A DNA stretch of 64,000 nt, taken from positions 248,001 through 312,000 of the forward strand of contig NZ_CATNVC010000002.1 in the NCBI RefSeq assembly GCF_951230135.1, in the 5' to 3' direction. This DNA is from Butyricicoccus sp. Marseille-Q5471. Lineage in GTDB: Bacteria; Bacillota; Clostridia; Oscillospirales; Butyricicoccaceae. Positions 25,954 through 35,282 of the stretch are shown here, piece by piece; position 1 is the stretch's first letter, and each line of letters begins with the position of its first letter. The notes beneath the pieces are model-generated. The model made no database searches, had not been told where the DNA came from, and saw nothing but the letters and a program-made list of their open reading frames with translations. The translations under genes were made by a program, and so were the position numbers.

Positions 25954-27557
25954 CAGCCCTTGTAGGCTTCGCGGAATTCGAGGAACTCGTCGTAGGTGCA
26001 TTCCTTATCGAGCACACCCTGCTTACGCAGCTCAATCACACGGGTCGCGATGGTGTTGACGAACTCATGGTCATGCGACGCGAAAAGCACCGTGCCCTTG
26101 AAGTCGCGTACGCCGTTGTTGACTGCGGTAATGGATTCCAGGTCAAGGTGGTTGGTGGGCTGGTCAATCACGAGCACATTCGAGCCGAACTGCATCATGC
26201 GAGCCAGCATCAGGCGCACCTTCTCGCCGCCCGACAGCACGCGAACCGGCTTATACACATCATCGCCCGAGAAGAGCATACGGCCGAGGAAGCTGCGCAG
26301 CGTGGATTCCAGCGTATCAGTACGGGAATACGGCGCAATCCAGTCAATCATCGACTCTTCATGGCCGTCAAAGTACTCATTATTGTCCTTGGGGAAATAG
26401 CTCTGCGAGGTGGTAACCCCCCACTTAAACGAGCCTTCGTCCGCGTCCATCTCACCCATGAGAATCTGGAACAGCGTGGTCATGGCCAGTTCGTTATCCG
26501 AAATAAAGGCGATTTTATCATCGCGGCGGACGATGAAGGACACGTTGTCGAGCACCTTTTCGCCGTCAATCGTCTTGGAAATGCCGCGCACCTCAAGGAT
26601 GTCCTTGCCTGCCTCGCGGTCGGTTGTAAAACCAACCCACGGATAGCGGCGCGAGGATGCCGGTAGCTCTTCCACCGACAGCTTGTCAATCAGCTTGCGG
26701 CGGCTGGTCGCCTGACGCGCCTTGGACTTGTTGGCCGAGAAGCGCTGAATAAAATTCTGCAACTCCTTAATCTTATCCTCGTTTTTCTTGTTCTGATCCT
26801 TAATCATGCGCTGCATCAGCTGCGAGGACTCATACCAGAACTCATAGTTACCGACATACAGGCGCACCTTGCCGTAGTCGATATCGACAATATGGGTACA
26901 GACGTTATTGAGGAAGTGACGGTCATGCGATACAACGACGACTGTGCCGGTAAAATCGGCGAGGAAATCCTCAAGCCAATGCACGGCGTTCACGTCCAGA
27001 TGGTTGGTCGGTTCGTCCATCAGCAGGATGTCCGGCTTGCCGAACAGCGCGCGGGCGAGCAGCACCTTGACCTTATCTCCGTCGCCGAGGTTCTTCATCT
27101 CGGTGTACAAAATGGCGTCCGCGTCCAGTCCCAGACCGTTGAGCAGACGGCTCGCCTCGGTCTCGGCGTCCCAGCCGTCCATCTCGGCAAATTCGGCTTC
27201 CAGCTCGGCAGCCTTGTTGCCGTCTTCCTCGGTGAATGGGTCCTTCATGTACAGGGCATCCTTCTCGTGCATAACCTCGAGCAGGCGCTCATTGCCGCCG
27301 AGCACGGTGTTCAGCACCGTTTCCTCGTTAAATGCGAAGTGATCCTGCTTGAGCACGCTCATGCGCGTCTTGGCAGCAATCGATACCGTGCCGGTCGACG
27401 AATCCAAATCGCCCGACAGAATGCGCAGGAAGGTCGACTTGCCCGCGCCGTTTGCGCCGATCACGCCGTAGCAGTTGCCCTCCGTGAATTTCAGGTTTAC
27501 ATCCTTGAACAGCGGCTCACCGCTGAAATTAAGGCTCAGTTCGGATACAGTAATCAT
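25953..27557 (-). CDS. ABC-F family ATPase (YbiT-like)
   Basis: A cytoplasmic protein of 534 residues without membrane segments. Two ABC domains with Walker A GANGAGKSTFLRILSG in the first; signatures NLGDGDKVKVLLARALF (a variant of LSGGEK) and LSGGEKVRLMLARMM; Walker B ILLMDEPTNHLD and VLVIDQPTNHLD; a linker rich in charged residues (KNEDKIKELQNFIQRFSANK) between. ABC-F ATPases act on the ribosome, either in translational quality control or in resistance to ribosome-targeting drugs. The length and linker fit the YbiT group more than EttA. Start ATG is followed by DUF2752 in an operon. No resistance phenotype should be assumed. Confidence 0.9.
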   Translation of the reverse strand: MITVSELSLNFSGEPLFKDVNLKFTEGNCYGVIGANGAGKSTFLRILSGDLDSSTGTVSIAAKTRMSVLKQDHFAFNEETVLNTVLGGNERLLEVMHEKDALYMKDPFTEEDGNKAAELEAEFAEMDGWDAETEASRLLNGLGLDADAILYTEMKNLGDGDKVKVLLARALFGKPDILLMDEPTNHLDVNAVHWLEDFLADFTGTVVVVSHDRHFLNNVCTHIVDIDYGKVRLYVGNYEFWYESSQLMQRMIKDQNKKNEDKIKELQNFIQRFSANKSKARQATSRRKLIDKLSVEELPASSRRYPWVGFTTDREAGKDILEVRGISKTIDGEKVLDNVSFIVRRDDKIAFISDNELAMTTLFQILMGEMDADEGSFKWGVTTSQSYFPKDNNEYFDGHEESMIDWIAPYSRTDTLESTLRSFLGRMLFSGDDVYKPVRVLSGGEKVRLMLARMMQFGSNVLVIDQPTNHLDLESITAVNNGVRDFKGTVLFASHDHEFVNTIATRVIELRKQGVLDKECTYDEFLEFREAYKG

Positions 27558-27665
27558 AGCTGTGCAATCCTCCGTTTGTCGTTTTCAAATCTGTACTAGT
27601 ATAACACAGAAACGTGTGTTTTCACAGAAATTTTACACCAAAAACCGTTTTTTGTACACCTTGCC

Positions 27666-27694
27666 TTGAAAAGCCCGCACCGTACGGCTATACT
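27666..27694 (+). promoter_or_regulatory. Promoter of the nitroreductase-sirtuin pair
   Basis: TTGAAA (27666-27671), 17 bases, TATACT (27689-27694), about 36 bases before the ATG. Confidence 0.65.
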
Positions 27695-27729
27695 ATATTT
27701 ATAATCGAGAACCAAAGGAGGATTTTATC

Positions 27730-28251
27730 ATGTCCGAACTGATGCAAATCATTAAATCCCGCCGCTCCACGCGTGCGTTCCGCTCCGAGCTGCCGCCAAG
27801 GGAGCAGATTCTGAAACTGACCGAAGCCGCCGAATGGGCGCCCTCCGGCATGGGCAAATTTCTGTGGCACTTCACTGTGGTTTACAGCGCTGAAAAGTCC
27901 CTGAAGCTTGCCCGTGCGGTCGCAGAGGCCGACAATCGCGGCCCTGAATACAACTTTTACGGTGCGCCCGTCAACATTATCATCTCCTACAAGCGCGACG
28001 AAAACCACGCCTTTGTCGACGGTGCGGCCGCGATGGAAAATCTCATGCTGATGGCAACCGAGCTGGGTCTTGGCTCCTGCTGGATTAATCAACTGCGCGT
28101 CACCTGCGACGTACCCGCCGTGCGTGACCTGCTGACGGAGTACGGTGTCCCCGAGGATCACATCGTCATCTGCTCGGCGGCCATCGGCTACATCGCAAAG
28201 GAAACCCCGGCAAAGCCGCGCAAGGAAGGCGTCGTCTCGTTCACCGAGTAA
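27730..28251 (+). CDS. Nitroreductase family protein
   Basis: 173 residues, FMN-dependent NAD(P)H oxidoreductase fold. It starts IIKSRRSTRAFRSELPPREQ, the flavin-binding R-R-S motif, then APSGMGKFLWHFTVV, MENLMLMATELGLGSCWINQ and the C-terminal AIGYIAKETPAKPRKEG. Good AAAGGAGG 9 bases before the ATG. The substrate is not identifiable; nitroreductases reduce nitroaromatics, quinones or flavins. A sirtuin gene starts 17 bases after its stop, so both are likely co-transcribed. Confidence 0.9.
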   Translation: MSELMQIIKSRRSTRAFRSELPPREQILKLTEAAEWAPSGMGKFLWHFTVVYSAEKSLKLARAVAEADNRGPEYNFYGAPVNIIISYKRDENHAFVDGAAAMENLMLMATELGLGSCWINQLRVTCDVPAVRDLLTEYGVPEDHIVICSAAIGYIAKETPAKPRKEGVVSFTE

Positions 28252-28267
28252 AAGGAGGCAGTCCTGC

Positions 28268-28984
28268 ATGGACGCACAAATCGCAAAACTGAGAGACTGG
28301 ATTGATAAAAGCGACAACATCGTCTTTTTTGGCGGTGCAGGCGTGTCGACTGAGAGCGGCATTCCGGATTTTCGCTCGGTGGACGGACTTTATAACCAGC
28401 AGTGGAAGTGGCCACCCGAAACCATCCTGAGCCACACGTTTTTTATGACGCAGACCGAGGAATTCTACCGCTTCTACCGCGCCAAAATGCTTGCGCTCGA
28501 CGCCGAGCCAAACGCCGCTCACAAAAAGCTGGCCGAGTGGGAAGCGCAGGGCAAATGCCGCGCCATCGTCACCCAGAACATCGACGGCCTGCACCAGAAG
28601 GCAGGGTCGCGCGAGGTGCTTGAGCTGCACGGCTCGGTGCTGCGCAACCGCTGCATGCGCTGCAAGCGGCCCCATGATGTGCGCGAAATCGCAGCGGGAA
28701 AAGGCGTGCCGAAGTGCACCTGCGGCGGCACGATTAAACCCGATGTGGTGCTGTATGAGGAAAGCCTTGACAGCGACGTGATAAACCAAAGCGTTTCGTA
28801 CATTGCAAATGCCGATATTCTGATTATCGGCGGCACCTCGCTTGCGGTCTACCCCGCCGCGGGACTCATTGACTACTACCGCGGCAACAAGCTGGTACTT
28901 GTCAACAAATCGTCCACATCTGCGGACAAACGCGCTGATTTGGTCATTCACGCACCGATCGGCGAAGTATTTTCACAGCTGTAA
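28268..28984 (+). CDS. cobB: NAD-dependent protein deacylase (sirtuin)
   Basis: 238 residues. Starts at ATG 28268 after AAAGGAGG, not at the longer frame from 28145. The sirtuin core is complete: FFGGAGVSTESGIPDFRS, VTQNIDGLHQKAG, catalytic histidine in ELHGSVLRNRC, four zinc cysteines (CMRCKRPHD ... CTCGG), and GGTSLAVYPAAGLIDYY. It removes acyl groups from lysines using NAD+. It lies 17 bases after the nitroreductase gene. Class and preferred acyl group cannot be judged from this alone; symbol given as the general bacterial name. Confidence 0.93.
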   Translation: MDAQIAKLRDWIDKSDNIVFFGGAGVSTESGIPDFRSVDGLYNQQWKWPPETILSHTFFMTQTEEFYRFYRAKMLALDAEPNAAHKKLAEWEAQGKCRAIVTQNIDGLHQKAGSREVLELHGSVLRNRCMRCKRPHDVREIAAGKGVPKCTCGGTIKPDVVLYEESLDSDVINQSVSYIANADILIIGGTSLAVYPAAGLIDYYRGNKLVLVNKSSTSADKRADLVIHAPIGEVFSQL

Positions 28985-29079
28985 ACCGATAGGAAAGCGT
29001 CCGCCGCGGCACTTTTCTTTCTTTTAATGTATTTCCCTCCTATTTTCGGTCATACTATCGGCAAAAGGAGGAATCGCAT

Positions 29080-29292
29080 ATGATTACTGATAAAATCGCA
29101 CTGATTCTCGTCATCATCGGTGGCCTCAACTGGGGCAGCATTTCCCTGTTCGGCTACGACGTAGTCGCCGCACTGCTTGGCGGACAACTGAGCGTGCCCA
29201 GCCGTATCGTGTACGGTCTCGTCGGCCTTGCTGCCATCTGGTGTATCTCGATGCTGTTCCGTGAAAACCACGCCGAGCGGCACGCATCGTAA
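29080..29292 (+). CDS. DUF378 small membrane protein
   Basis: 70 residues, two membrane segments (IALILVIIGGLNWGSISLFG and IVYGLVGLAAIWCISMLFR). The G-G-L-N-W-G motif identifies the DUF378 family. A good AAAGGAGG lies 10 bases before the ATG and a terminator follows. Function unknown. Confidence 0.88.
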   Translation: MITDKIALILVIIGGLNWGSISLFGYDVVAALLGGQLSVPSRIVYGLVGLAAIWCISMLFRENHAERHAS

Positions 29293-29295
29293 CGT

Positions 29296-29332
29296 GAAAA
29301 AAATCCCGCCGAATCCGGCGGGATTTTTTATG
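29296..29332. terminator. Bidirectional terminator between DUF378 gene and metY
   Basis: AAATCCCGCC / GGCGGGATTT with a short GAATC loop and flanking A and T runs, between two converging genes. Confidence 0.9.
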
Positions 29333-29339
29333 TCAAGCT

Positions 29340-30629
29340 TTAGAACGCCTGCGCAAGATCGGCCAGAATATCACGGATATTCTCGGTTCCGATTGACAAG
29401 CGAATCGTATTTTGTCCGATGCCCTGCTCTTTAAGCTCCGCTTCAGAAAGCTGCGAGTGCGTGGTTGTTGCCGGATGAATGACAAGGCTCTTTGCGTCCG
29501 CCACATTGGCCAGCAGCGAGAACAGCTCCAGACGGTCGATGAACGCCTGCGCCTCTGCCGCGCCGCCCTTGATGTCAAACGTGAATATCGAAGCCGCGCC
29601 GTTCGGGAAGTAGCGGTCGTACAGCGGTTTGTACGGGCTTTCCGGCAGCGAGGGATGATTGACGCGCGCAACCTGCGGATGATTCTTCAGAAAGTCTACG
29701 ACCTTCAGCGCATTTTCCACATGACGCTCGACGCGCAGGGACAGTGTCTCCAGTCCCTGCAGCAGCAGGAATGCGTTGAACGGCGAAATCACCGCGCCGG
29801 TGTCGCGCAGCAGCACTGCACGGATTTTGGTAACAAAGGCTGCCGGACCTGCAACCTCGCTGAACACCGCGCCGTGGTAGCTGGGATTCGGCTCGGTCAG
29901 GCTCGGGAACTTGCCCGATGCCTTCCAGTCAAACTTGCCGCTGTCGACGATTACACCGCCAAGTGAAGTGCCGTGGCCGCCGATGAACTTGGTCGCCGAA
30001 TGGACAACAATGTCCGCACCGTACTCAATCGGGCGCAGCAGGAAGGGCGTTGCAAAGGTCGAGTCGACGACCAGCGGGATGCCGTTGTCATGCGCAACCT
30101 TGGCGACCGCCTCAATATCAATCAGATTGGCGTTCGGGTTACCGATGGTCTCAATAAAAATGCACTTGGTATTCGGGCGCACCGCGTCTGCAAAGCTGTT
30201 CGGCGCATCGGGGTCGACAAAGGTCGTCGCTACGCCGTATTCGGGCAGCGTGTGCGCGAGCAGGTTGTAAGTGCCGCCATAAATCGTGTTCGCTGCGACG
30301 ATATGCTCGCCCGCAAAGGCAAGATTCTGGAAGGTGTATGCCAGTGCTGCCGCGCCCGACGCAACTGCCAGCGCTGCTACGCCGCCCTCAAGTGCCGCGA
30401 TGCGCTTTTCGAGCACGTCCTGCGTCGAATTGGTCAGGCGGCCGTAAATATTACCCGGATCGGTCAGTCCAAAACGCGCTGCCGCGTGTGCGCAGTCGCG
30501 AAATACATAAGAGGTCGTCTGGTAAATCGGCACAGCGCGCGCATCGCTCGCCGGGTCGGGACTTTCCTGTCCAATGTGCAGCTGCTTGGTTTCAAACGCC
30601 CAGTTTTCCGTGTTCTTAATCGTAGCCAT
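29340..30629 (-). CDS. metY: O-acetylhomoserine sulfhydrylase
   Basis: 429 residues, a PLP-dependent trans-sulfuration enzyme that makes homocysteine from O-acetylhomoserine and sulfide. ATG 30629 ([20 protein letters not shown]) chosen because AAAAAGGAG lies 9 bases upstream; a longer frame opens at 30728. Motifs: [59 protein letters not shown]-lysine [15 protein letters not shown] and [20 protein letters not shown]. Length matches MetY rather than shorter MetB or MetC. The leader holds a short ORF and an inverted repeat reaching the ribosome site, listed separately. Confidence 0.93.
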   Translation of the reverse strand: MATIKNTENWAFETKQLHIGQESPDPASDARAVPIYQTTSYVFRDCAHAAARFGLTDPGNIYGRLTNSTQDVLEKRIAALEGGVAALAVASGAAALAYTFQNLAFAGEHIVAANTIYGGTYNLLAHTLPEYGVATTFVDPDAPNSFADAVRPNTKCIFIETIGNPNANLIDIEAVAKVAHDNGIPLVVDSTFATPFLLRPIEYGADIVVHSATKFIGGHGTSLGGVIVDSGKFDWKASGKFPSLTEPNPSYHGAVFSEVAGPAAFVTKIRAVLLRDTGAVISPFNAFLLLQGLETLSLRVERHVENALKVVDFLKNHPQVARVNHPSLPESPYKPLYDRYFPNGAASIFTFDIKGGAAEAQAFIDRLELFSLLANVADAKSLVIHPATTTHSQLSEAELKEQGIGQNTIRLSIGTENIRDILADLAQAF

Positions 30630-30641
30630 AATAGAATGCTC

Positions 30642-30679
30642 CTTTTTGTCGTTCAATAGGTGGATTGTTGTACAAAAAG
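30642..30679 (-). promoter_or_regulatory. Inverted repeat covering the metY ribosome site
   Basis: CTTTTTGT and ACAAAAAG (plus-strand positions 30642-30649 and 30672-30679) can pair across a 22-base loop. The downstream arm includes the A-rich half of the metY AAAAAGGAG site, so pairing would reduce its exposure. Position between a short ORF and metY suggests translational control. Confidence 0.45.
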
Positions 30680-30684
30680 CAGCG

Positions 30685-30741
30685 TCACATTCGACCGAAG
30701 CGGAAATTGGCGCGCAGCAGCTTATCAAAATAGAATCCCAT
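30685..30741 (-). CDS. Possible leader peptide upstream of metY (18 residues)
   Basis: A short frame ATG 30741 to TGA 30685 encodes [18 protein letters not shown]. It is preceded by GGAGG with 8 bases spacing, better than many annotated genes nearby, and it ends 56 bases before the metY start. No cysteine or methionine run typical of amino-acid attenuators is present apart from the last codon. Strength rests on position and ribosome site only. Confidence 0.4.
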   Translation of the reverse strand: MGFYFDKLLRANFRFGRM

Positions 30742-30821
30742 CACCCGCGCCTCCATTTCATATAATTATTATAGGAATGATATGATTATAGCGAGGAATC
30801 TTCTTCCTGTCAACCCCCAAA

Positions 30822-30846
30822 AAGAAAAAAGCCGCCAAAGGCGGCA
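30822..30846 (-). terminator. Terminator of the LTA-synthase-like gene
   Basis: GCCGCC AAA GGCGGC hairpin (30831-30845) followed on the minus strand by a TTTTTTC run. Confidence 0.85.
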
Positions 30847-30847
30847 T

Positions 30848-32668
30848 TTAAGCGGTAGTGTCACGGTAGTAATCCGCGTCCAGTATGGCAAGATTGGCCG
30901 AGACAAACCGCGCGGCGTATTGATTCATTTCGCCAATTTGCTCATCTGTCAGGCCGTTATTCCACTGCACCGTGCCGTTCTTGACATAGGCCTGGTCGGT
31001 CAGCCATGTGCGGTCGGCAAAGACTGCACATCCTGCGTAATTCAGATCAAACGCATCATATCCGGGCAATTCGCGCGGCACATCATAACCAAACAGGTTG
31101 AGCAGCGTCGGCAGCAAATCAACCGTCTGCATGGTTTTCTCAACTGCGAGCGGCGTACACCCCTTGTACCAGACAAAGGCAGGTGTTTTCTCCAAGATGC
31201 TGCTGCCCGCTTGCTCGGAACAGCGCTGCAGCAGGTCGGAATCGGTCAGGCCATAGGCATAATGATCGTCGTAAACCACAAGCACGGTATGATCGAGCAG
31301 CCCGTCCTGCTCCAATCGCGTGAGCAGAGCGGTAAACAAATCATCCGTCAGCCGTGCCTTTGCAAGCAGGCCATTGACCTCATATGCCCGGTCGGGGTCT
31401 GCATATTGCGGATACTGCTCCAGTGCGTAAGAGGTCAGTTCGTCCCGCTCATCATACCCCAGATGTCCGCTGTACGTTATGAGAAAATCGCAAAACGGCT
31501 GCCGCACGGTCATTTTCTCATACAGTTCATCACATTCCACCAGAAAGCGATCCACGCCCGCCTGCAGCTCATCTTCGGCATAATCGAGCGCCGAATGATA
31601 GGCTGAATAGCCAAACGCACGATGCATCTCGCCGCGGTTATAGAAGGTCTTTTCGCTCTTGTGGAACGAGGCAGTTGTATACCCCTGCTCTGCCAGTCGG
31701 TTGGCCAGCGAGTGAGAAAACACATTTTTACCGAGCGAATAAGCCGCGTTTCCGCTTGCCGGCGGATAAACGCCGGCCTGGCAGGCGAATTCGGTATTGA
31801 ACGTATAGCCCGAGCTGTACTGCGGAGTATAAAAATTACTGAAGCTTATGCCTTCCCGCATCAGACGCGCGAGAGTAGGTGTTGTTTCATCGCTTACAAC
31901 CCAGTCGTCTATGCTCTCGAGCTGTACCATAATGACGTTTTTGCCCTTCAGCAGACCGGTCATTTCGTTTTTCTCATGCGGCGGCTTCTGGTCAAAAAAT
32001 GCATCGACCGCCTCGGCCTGCACCTGCTGATTTGTCCCGTCACGAAAGGCAAGCTGCGCATCTCGGGCGACATATTGATATAAGCCCGTCAGCGCCAAAT
32101 CAAAGCTTGATGAGGAAAATCGGCTGTATTCATACGCGCTCGACTGCCACGAATCCCAGTCCGCTGCGTCCGGCGCAGCGCCGTACAGCATGGGCAGTAC
32201 TGCCAGTGCGATGATGGAAACCGCTCCGGTCTTCCATTTTGGAAAAGCCGATAAATCAGGCAGTACGCTGCAGCCGATGACACCGAAAAGCACCGTCAAA
32301 ACCACGAACAACACGAACTGCCAATCAACAATCTGACGCACAAAGCCGAGGTAATTTGCCCCCTCCCCCGCCAAGCGAAAGTCGGATAGATACAAAAAGG
32401 AATCGAAAATGCGATGATATCCATACTGCACAACCGCATAAACGCCCCACAGCGCATAGCACAGGCCATACATCACCTGCCCCGCGTGATGCGGCACAAA
32501 TGACAGCAGCACCATGCACAGCGCACCCCAGCACAGCGAAAAAAGATGCGGCACAGGCATGTATATCGGGTAGTACTCCCAGCTTGCCGTCATGATACGC
32601 AGCGTCAGGTCGAGCAGCCAGAACATGCCTCCGCACAGCACTGCGCTCGCAATTACGTTTCGATCCAT
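30848..32668 (-). CDS. LTA synthase family sulfatase-like membrane protein
   Basis: 606 residues. The N-terminal 190 residues form about five membrane segments (IIALAVLPMLYGA is the last), followed by an extracellular sulfatase/phosphatase domain. Seen: KNVIMVQLESIDDWVVSDE with the metal-binding E, the catalytic threonine region SSGYTFNTEFACQAGVYPP, YSGHLGYDERDELTSY, and the C-terminal metal site VLVVYDDHYAYG. Family members polymerise glycerol phosphate (LtaS) or transfer phosphoglycerol onto glycolipids. No teichoic-acid partner genes are nearby, so the exact product is uncertain. Confidence 0.9.
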   Translation of the reverse strand: MDRNVIASAVLCGGMFWLLDLTLRIMTASWEYYPIYMPVPHLFSLCWGALCMVLLSFVPHHAGQVMYGLCYALWGVYAVVQYGYHRIFDSFLYLSDFRLAGEGANYLGFVRQIVDWQFVLFVVLTVLFGVIGCSVLPDLSAFPKWKTGAVSIIALAVLPMLYGAAPDAADWDSWQSSAYEYSRFSSSSFDLALTGLYQYVARDAQLAFRDGTNQQVQAEAVDAFFDQKPPHEKNEMTGLLKGKNVIMVQLESIDDWVVSDETTPTLARLMREGISFSNFYTPQYSSGYTFNTEFACQAGVYPPASGNAAYSLGKNVFSHSLANRLAEQGYTTASFHKSEKTFYNRGEMHRAFGYSAYHSALDYAEDELQAGVDRFLVECDELYEKMTVRQPFCDFLITYSGHLGYDERDELTSYALEQYPQYADPDRAYEVNGLLAKARLTDDLFTALLTRLEQDGLLDHTVLVVYDDHYAYGLTDSDLLQRCSEQAGSSILEKTPAFVWYKGCTPLAVEKTMQTVDLLPTLLNLFGYDVPRELPGYDAFDLNYAGCAVFADRTWLTDQAYVKNGTVQWNNGLTDEQIGEMNQYAARFVSANLAILDADYYRDTTA

Positions 32669-32841
32669 CCTTCTCCCCCTTTTCAGTCAGAAAACAGTAT
32701 AGGGGATTGCGCATCAAAATACAACACGGATTTTGCACAAATTTTACCTTTTCTCACACCTATGTCCGCATACAAAAAGAAAACGGACGCAGTTGCGTCC
32801 GTTTTCGGATGAGGAAGGCAATACCGCCCTCTCCACCAGGA

Positions 32842-34233
32842 TTAGAATTCGATTTTCTTTGCGATATAAGCCGCAACATCCTCAATCTTGATGCGCTCCT
32901 GCTCCATCGTATCGCGGTCACGCACGGTCACGCAGCCGTCCTGCTCGGTCTCAAAGTCCACGGTGACACAAATCGGCGTGCCGATTTCATCCTCACGGCG
33001 GTAACGCTTGCCGATTGAGCCGGCGTCGTCAAAGTCCACCGAGAACTGCTTGGCGAGCTGCTGCCAAATCGGCATCGCCTGCTCAGTCAGCTTCTTGGAA
33101 AGCGGCAGTACGGCGGCCTTGAAGGGTGCAAGTGCCGGATGCAGACGCAGCACGGTGCGGACATCGTCCTTGCCGTTCTTGTCCTGACCGACCACTTCCT
33201 CATCATACGCCTCGCACAGGAATGCAAGCGCCACACGGTCTGCGCCGAGTGAAGGCTCGATGACGTACGGAATATACTTTTCGTTTGCTTCCTGATCGAA
33301 GTACTCCATCGAAACACCCGAGGTGTTCTGGTGCTGCTTCAGGTCGAAATCGGTGCGGTCGGCAATGCCCCACAGCTCGCCCCAGCCAAACGGGAACATA
33401 AACTCAATGTCAGTGGTGGCATTGGAGTAGTGGCTGAGCTCCTCCGGATCGTGGTCACGCAGACGCAGATTTTCGTCCTTCATGCCGAGTGCAAGCAGGA
33501 AGTTGTGGCAGGCATCCTTCCAATACTTAAACCACTCCAGATCGGTGCCGGGTTTGCAGAAGAATTCAAGCTCCATCTGCTCAAACTCACGGGTACGGAA
33601 GGTAAAGTTGCCGGGTGTAATTTCATTGCGGAAAGACTTGCCCACCTGACCTACGCCGAAGGGAATCTTGCGGCGAGTGGTGCGCTGGATGTTCTGGAAG
33701 TTGACGAAAATGCCCTGTGCCGTCTCGGGGCGCAGGAAAAGCTCGTTCTTTGCGTTCTCGGTAACACCCTGGAAGGTTTTAAACATCAGGTTGAACTGAC
33801 GAATATCGGTGAAGTTGTGACCGCCGCAGTTGGGGCAGGCGATCTGATGCTCATCGATATAGTCCTTCATCTTCTGGTTGGACCAGCCGGCTGGATTCTC
33901 GCCGGTGGTATCTTCAATCAGCTGATCGGCACGGTGACGGGTTTTGCATTCCTTGCAATCCATCAGCGGATCGGAAAAACCGCCGACATGGCCGGAAGCA
34001 ACCCAAGTGGTCGGATTCATCAGAATTGCAGAATCGAGGCCAACGTTCCACTGGCTTTCCTGCACGAACTTCTTACGCCATGCCGCCTTGACGTTGTTCT
34101 TAAACTCAACACCAAGCGGGCCGTAATCCCACGTATTTGCAAGGCCGCCGTAGATTTCCGAACCGGAATAAACGAAGCCACGGCCCTTGCAAAGGGCGAC
34201 GATTTTTTCCATGGTCTTTTCGCTGTTTTTCAT
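32842..34233 (-). CDS. glyS: Glycyl-tRNA synthetase, single-subunit (dimeric) type
   Basis: 463 residues, class II synthetase. ATG 34233 ([20 protein letters not shown]) chosen for the AAAGGAG site 8 bases upstream; an open frame to 34341 lacks one. Motifs: [33 protein letters not shown] (motif 2 context), [14 protein letters not shown], and a C-terminal [14 protein letters not shown] motif 3, then the anticodon-binding domain ending ISKKIEF-like. This alpha2 type is common in Gram-positives with low to medium G+C and Archaea. A tRNA-Ala gene lies divergently 152 bases upstream. Confidence 0.95.
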   Translation of the reverse strand: MKNSEKTMEKIVALCKGRGFVYSGSEIYGGLANTWDYGPLGVEFKNNVKAAWRKKFVQESQWNVGLDSAILMNPTTWVASGHVGGFSDPLMDCKECKTRHRADQLIEDTTGENPAGWSNQKMKDYIDEHQIACPNCGGHNFTDIRQFNLMFKTFQGVTENAKNELFLRPETAQGIFVNFQNIQRTTRRKIPFGVGQVGKSFRNEITPGNFTFRTREFEQMELEFFCKPGTDLEWFKYWKDACHNFLLALGMKDENLRLRDHDPEELSHYSNATTDIEFMFPFGWGELWGIADRTDFDLKQHQNTSGVSMEYFDQEANEKYIPYVIEPSLGADRVALAFLCEAYDEEVVGQDKNGKDDVRTVLRLHPALAPFKAAVLPLSKKLTEQAMPIWQQLAKQFSVDFDDAGSIGKRYRREDEIGTPICVTVDFETEQDGCVTVRDRDTMEQERIKIEDVAAYIAKKIEF

Positions 34234-34299
34234 TTTTACTCTCCTTTGGCGCATCTGGCTGATACGCTCGATTTTTGCCAGCTCCTTCATAAAAAGGGC

Positions 34300-34328
34300 T
34301 TGACATACAAATATTCTACCTGTATAAT
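34300..34328 (+). promoter_or_regulatory. Consensus promoter of tRNA-Ala
   Basis: TTGACA (34300-34305), 17 bases, TATAAT (34323-34328): the perfect consensus, 58 bases before the tRNA. It lies inside the glyS 5' side and points to the right. Confidence 0.85.
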
Positions 34329-34385
34329 TATAAATTGTCAAGGGAAAGCGGAGATATCTCCGCTGACCGGAGAAAAGTATCTTTT

Positions 34386-34461
34386 GGGCCTGTAGCGCAG
34401 CTGGGAGCGCGTTCGGTTCGCATCCGAGAGGTCGAGGGTTCGAATCCCTTCAGGTCCACCA
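34386..34461 (+). tRNA. tRNA-Ala, anticodon CGC
   Basis: 76 bases including an encoded CCA. Acceptor arms GGGCCTG / CAGGTCC contain the G3-T70 wobble pair that marks alanine tRNAs. The D-arm GCGC/GCGC, anticodon stem TTCGG/CCGAG with loop TTCGCAT (anticodon CGC), and T-arm GAGGG/CCCTT around TTCGAAT are all recognisable. Confidence 0.93.
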
Positions 34462-34502
34462 AATTGACCCAAAACGAACTCAAATCGTCGATGGTCACAT
34501 CA

Positions 34503-34540
34503 GAATGGCTGTCCTGTGTTACACAGGACAGCCATTTTGC
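34503..34540 (+). terminator. Terminator downstream of tRNA-Ala
   Basis: AATGGCTGTCCTGTG and CACAGGACAGCCATT pair over 15 bases with a TTA loop, followed by TTTG. It lies 42 bases after the tRNA. Confidence 0.8.
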
Positions 34541-35282
34541 ATCCGAGAGATACGCTTCGTAAGCACATCGATGTTTTGGCCAGTTTCAAGGGCTTTAAAG
34601 CGATTTTGTCTCTCTCGTTTTCTTTGGTGAACAGTTTCCGACCTTTTCTTCTAAAGAAGTTTTGCCGGTCATGGCTGCCTGACAGTGGCCGCAGAATAGC
34701 TTGGCACTCAACATGTAACCTTCAAAGCCTTTGCGCGCGCAGGGGCTTTTTTCTTTTTCTCCATCATAATCCTATACCTTACAGAACAGGTCATTGCCGA
34801 CAATGCGGGACAGACCGTCCGGCACTTCTGCCCCCCCGGTAGATGGAGCCGCCAATATACCGCTTGAAGCAGCTCCTTTTCCCCGTCCGCAATCATGCGC
34901 AAAACTCCGCGCGATGGTCTAGGGGGGAAATGATCCGGCCAATATACTACGATTATCCGTTGTGCCGCGCATACTCATCGCACGTATTTAGTTGATTTTT
35001 GATGTTCTGTCAATCTGCCTAGCAGAAGAGTTGCGAGCATAGAAGACGATGTTCCTTTCTTTCGCGCCTTCCGCCAATTGATTTCTTGAAGAGACTCTCC
35101 AAACTCGTCAAAATCCTCCGGTGTAGGTTTCTTTTGTTATGCGGTACAATCTGTGATACACTGGATTTCAACAGCTCCGATGTGAATGGAGCAGCAGACC
35201 CGTCTGAAACTGAACACAGCAAGAATGGTCGAGAAATTTTCTTTCCACTCTGCGATAATCAAGGAGTCAGGAGGTGAAACAG
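34541..35282. other. Gene-poor stretch after tRNA-Ala
   Basis: About 740 bases with no coding frame I can support. Short frames on both strands have no ribosome site and unbalanced composition. The only features seen are an 11-base match to the tRNA (GCATCCGAGAG, starting near 34538) and a likely extended -10 element just before the AraC gene. The stretch could be decayed sequence between core genome and accessory region. Confidence 0.5.
35250..35262 (+). repeat. Shared 13-base element before the first AraC gene
   Basis: CTGCGATAATCAA occurs here and again at 36239-36251, each time about 20-25 bases before an AraC/GyrI-type gene. It resembles an extended -10 (TGCGATAAT). Confidence 0.5.

Noticed and set aside
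30630-30790. SAM riboswitch ahead of metY
   Set aside because: The leader lacks the SAM-I core sequence and the paired stems I would expect; only the short ORF and inverted repeat are supported.
34708-34902. Minus-strand frame of 64 residues after tRNA-Ala
   Set aside because: No ribosome site and no recognisable family; could be a decayed gene end, but unsupported.
34541-35282. CRISPR array or small RNA in the gene-poor stretch
   Set aside because: No regular repeats with spacers, and no promoter-plus-terminator pair could be recognised.
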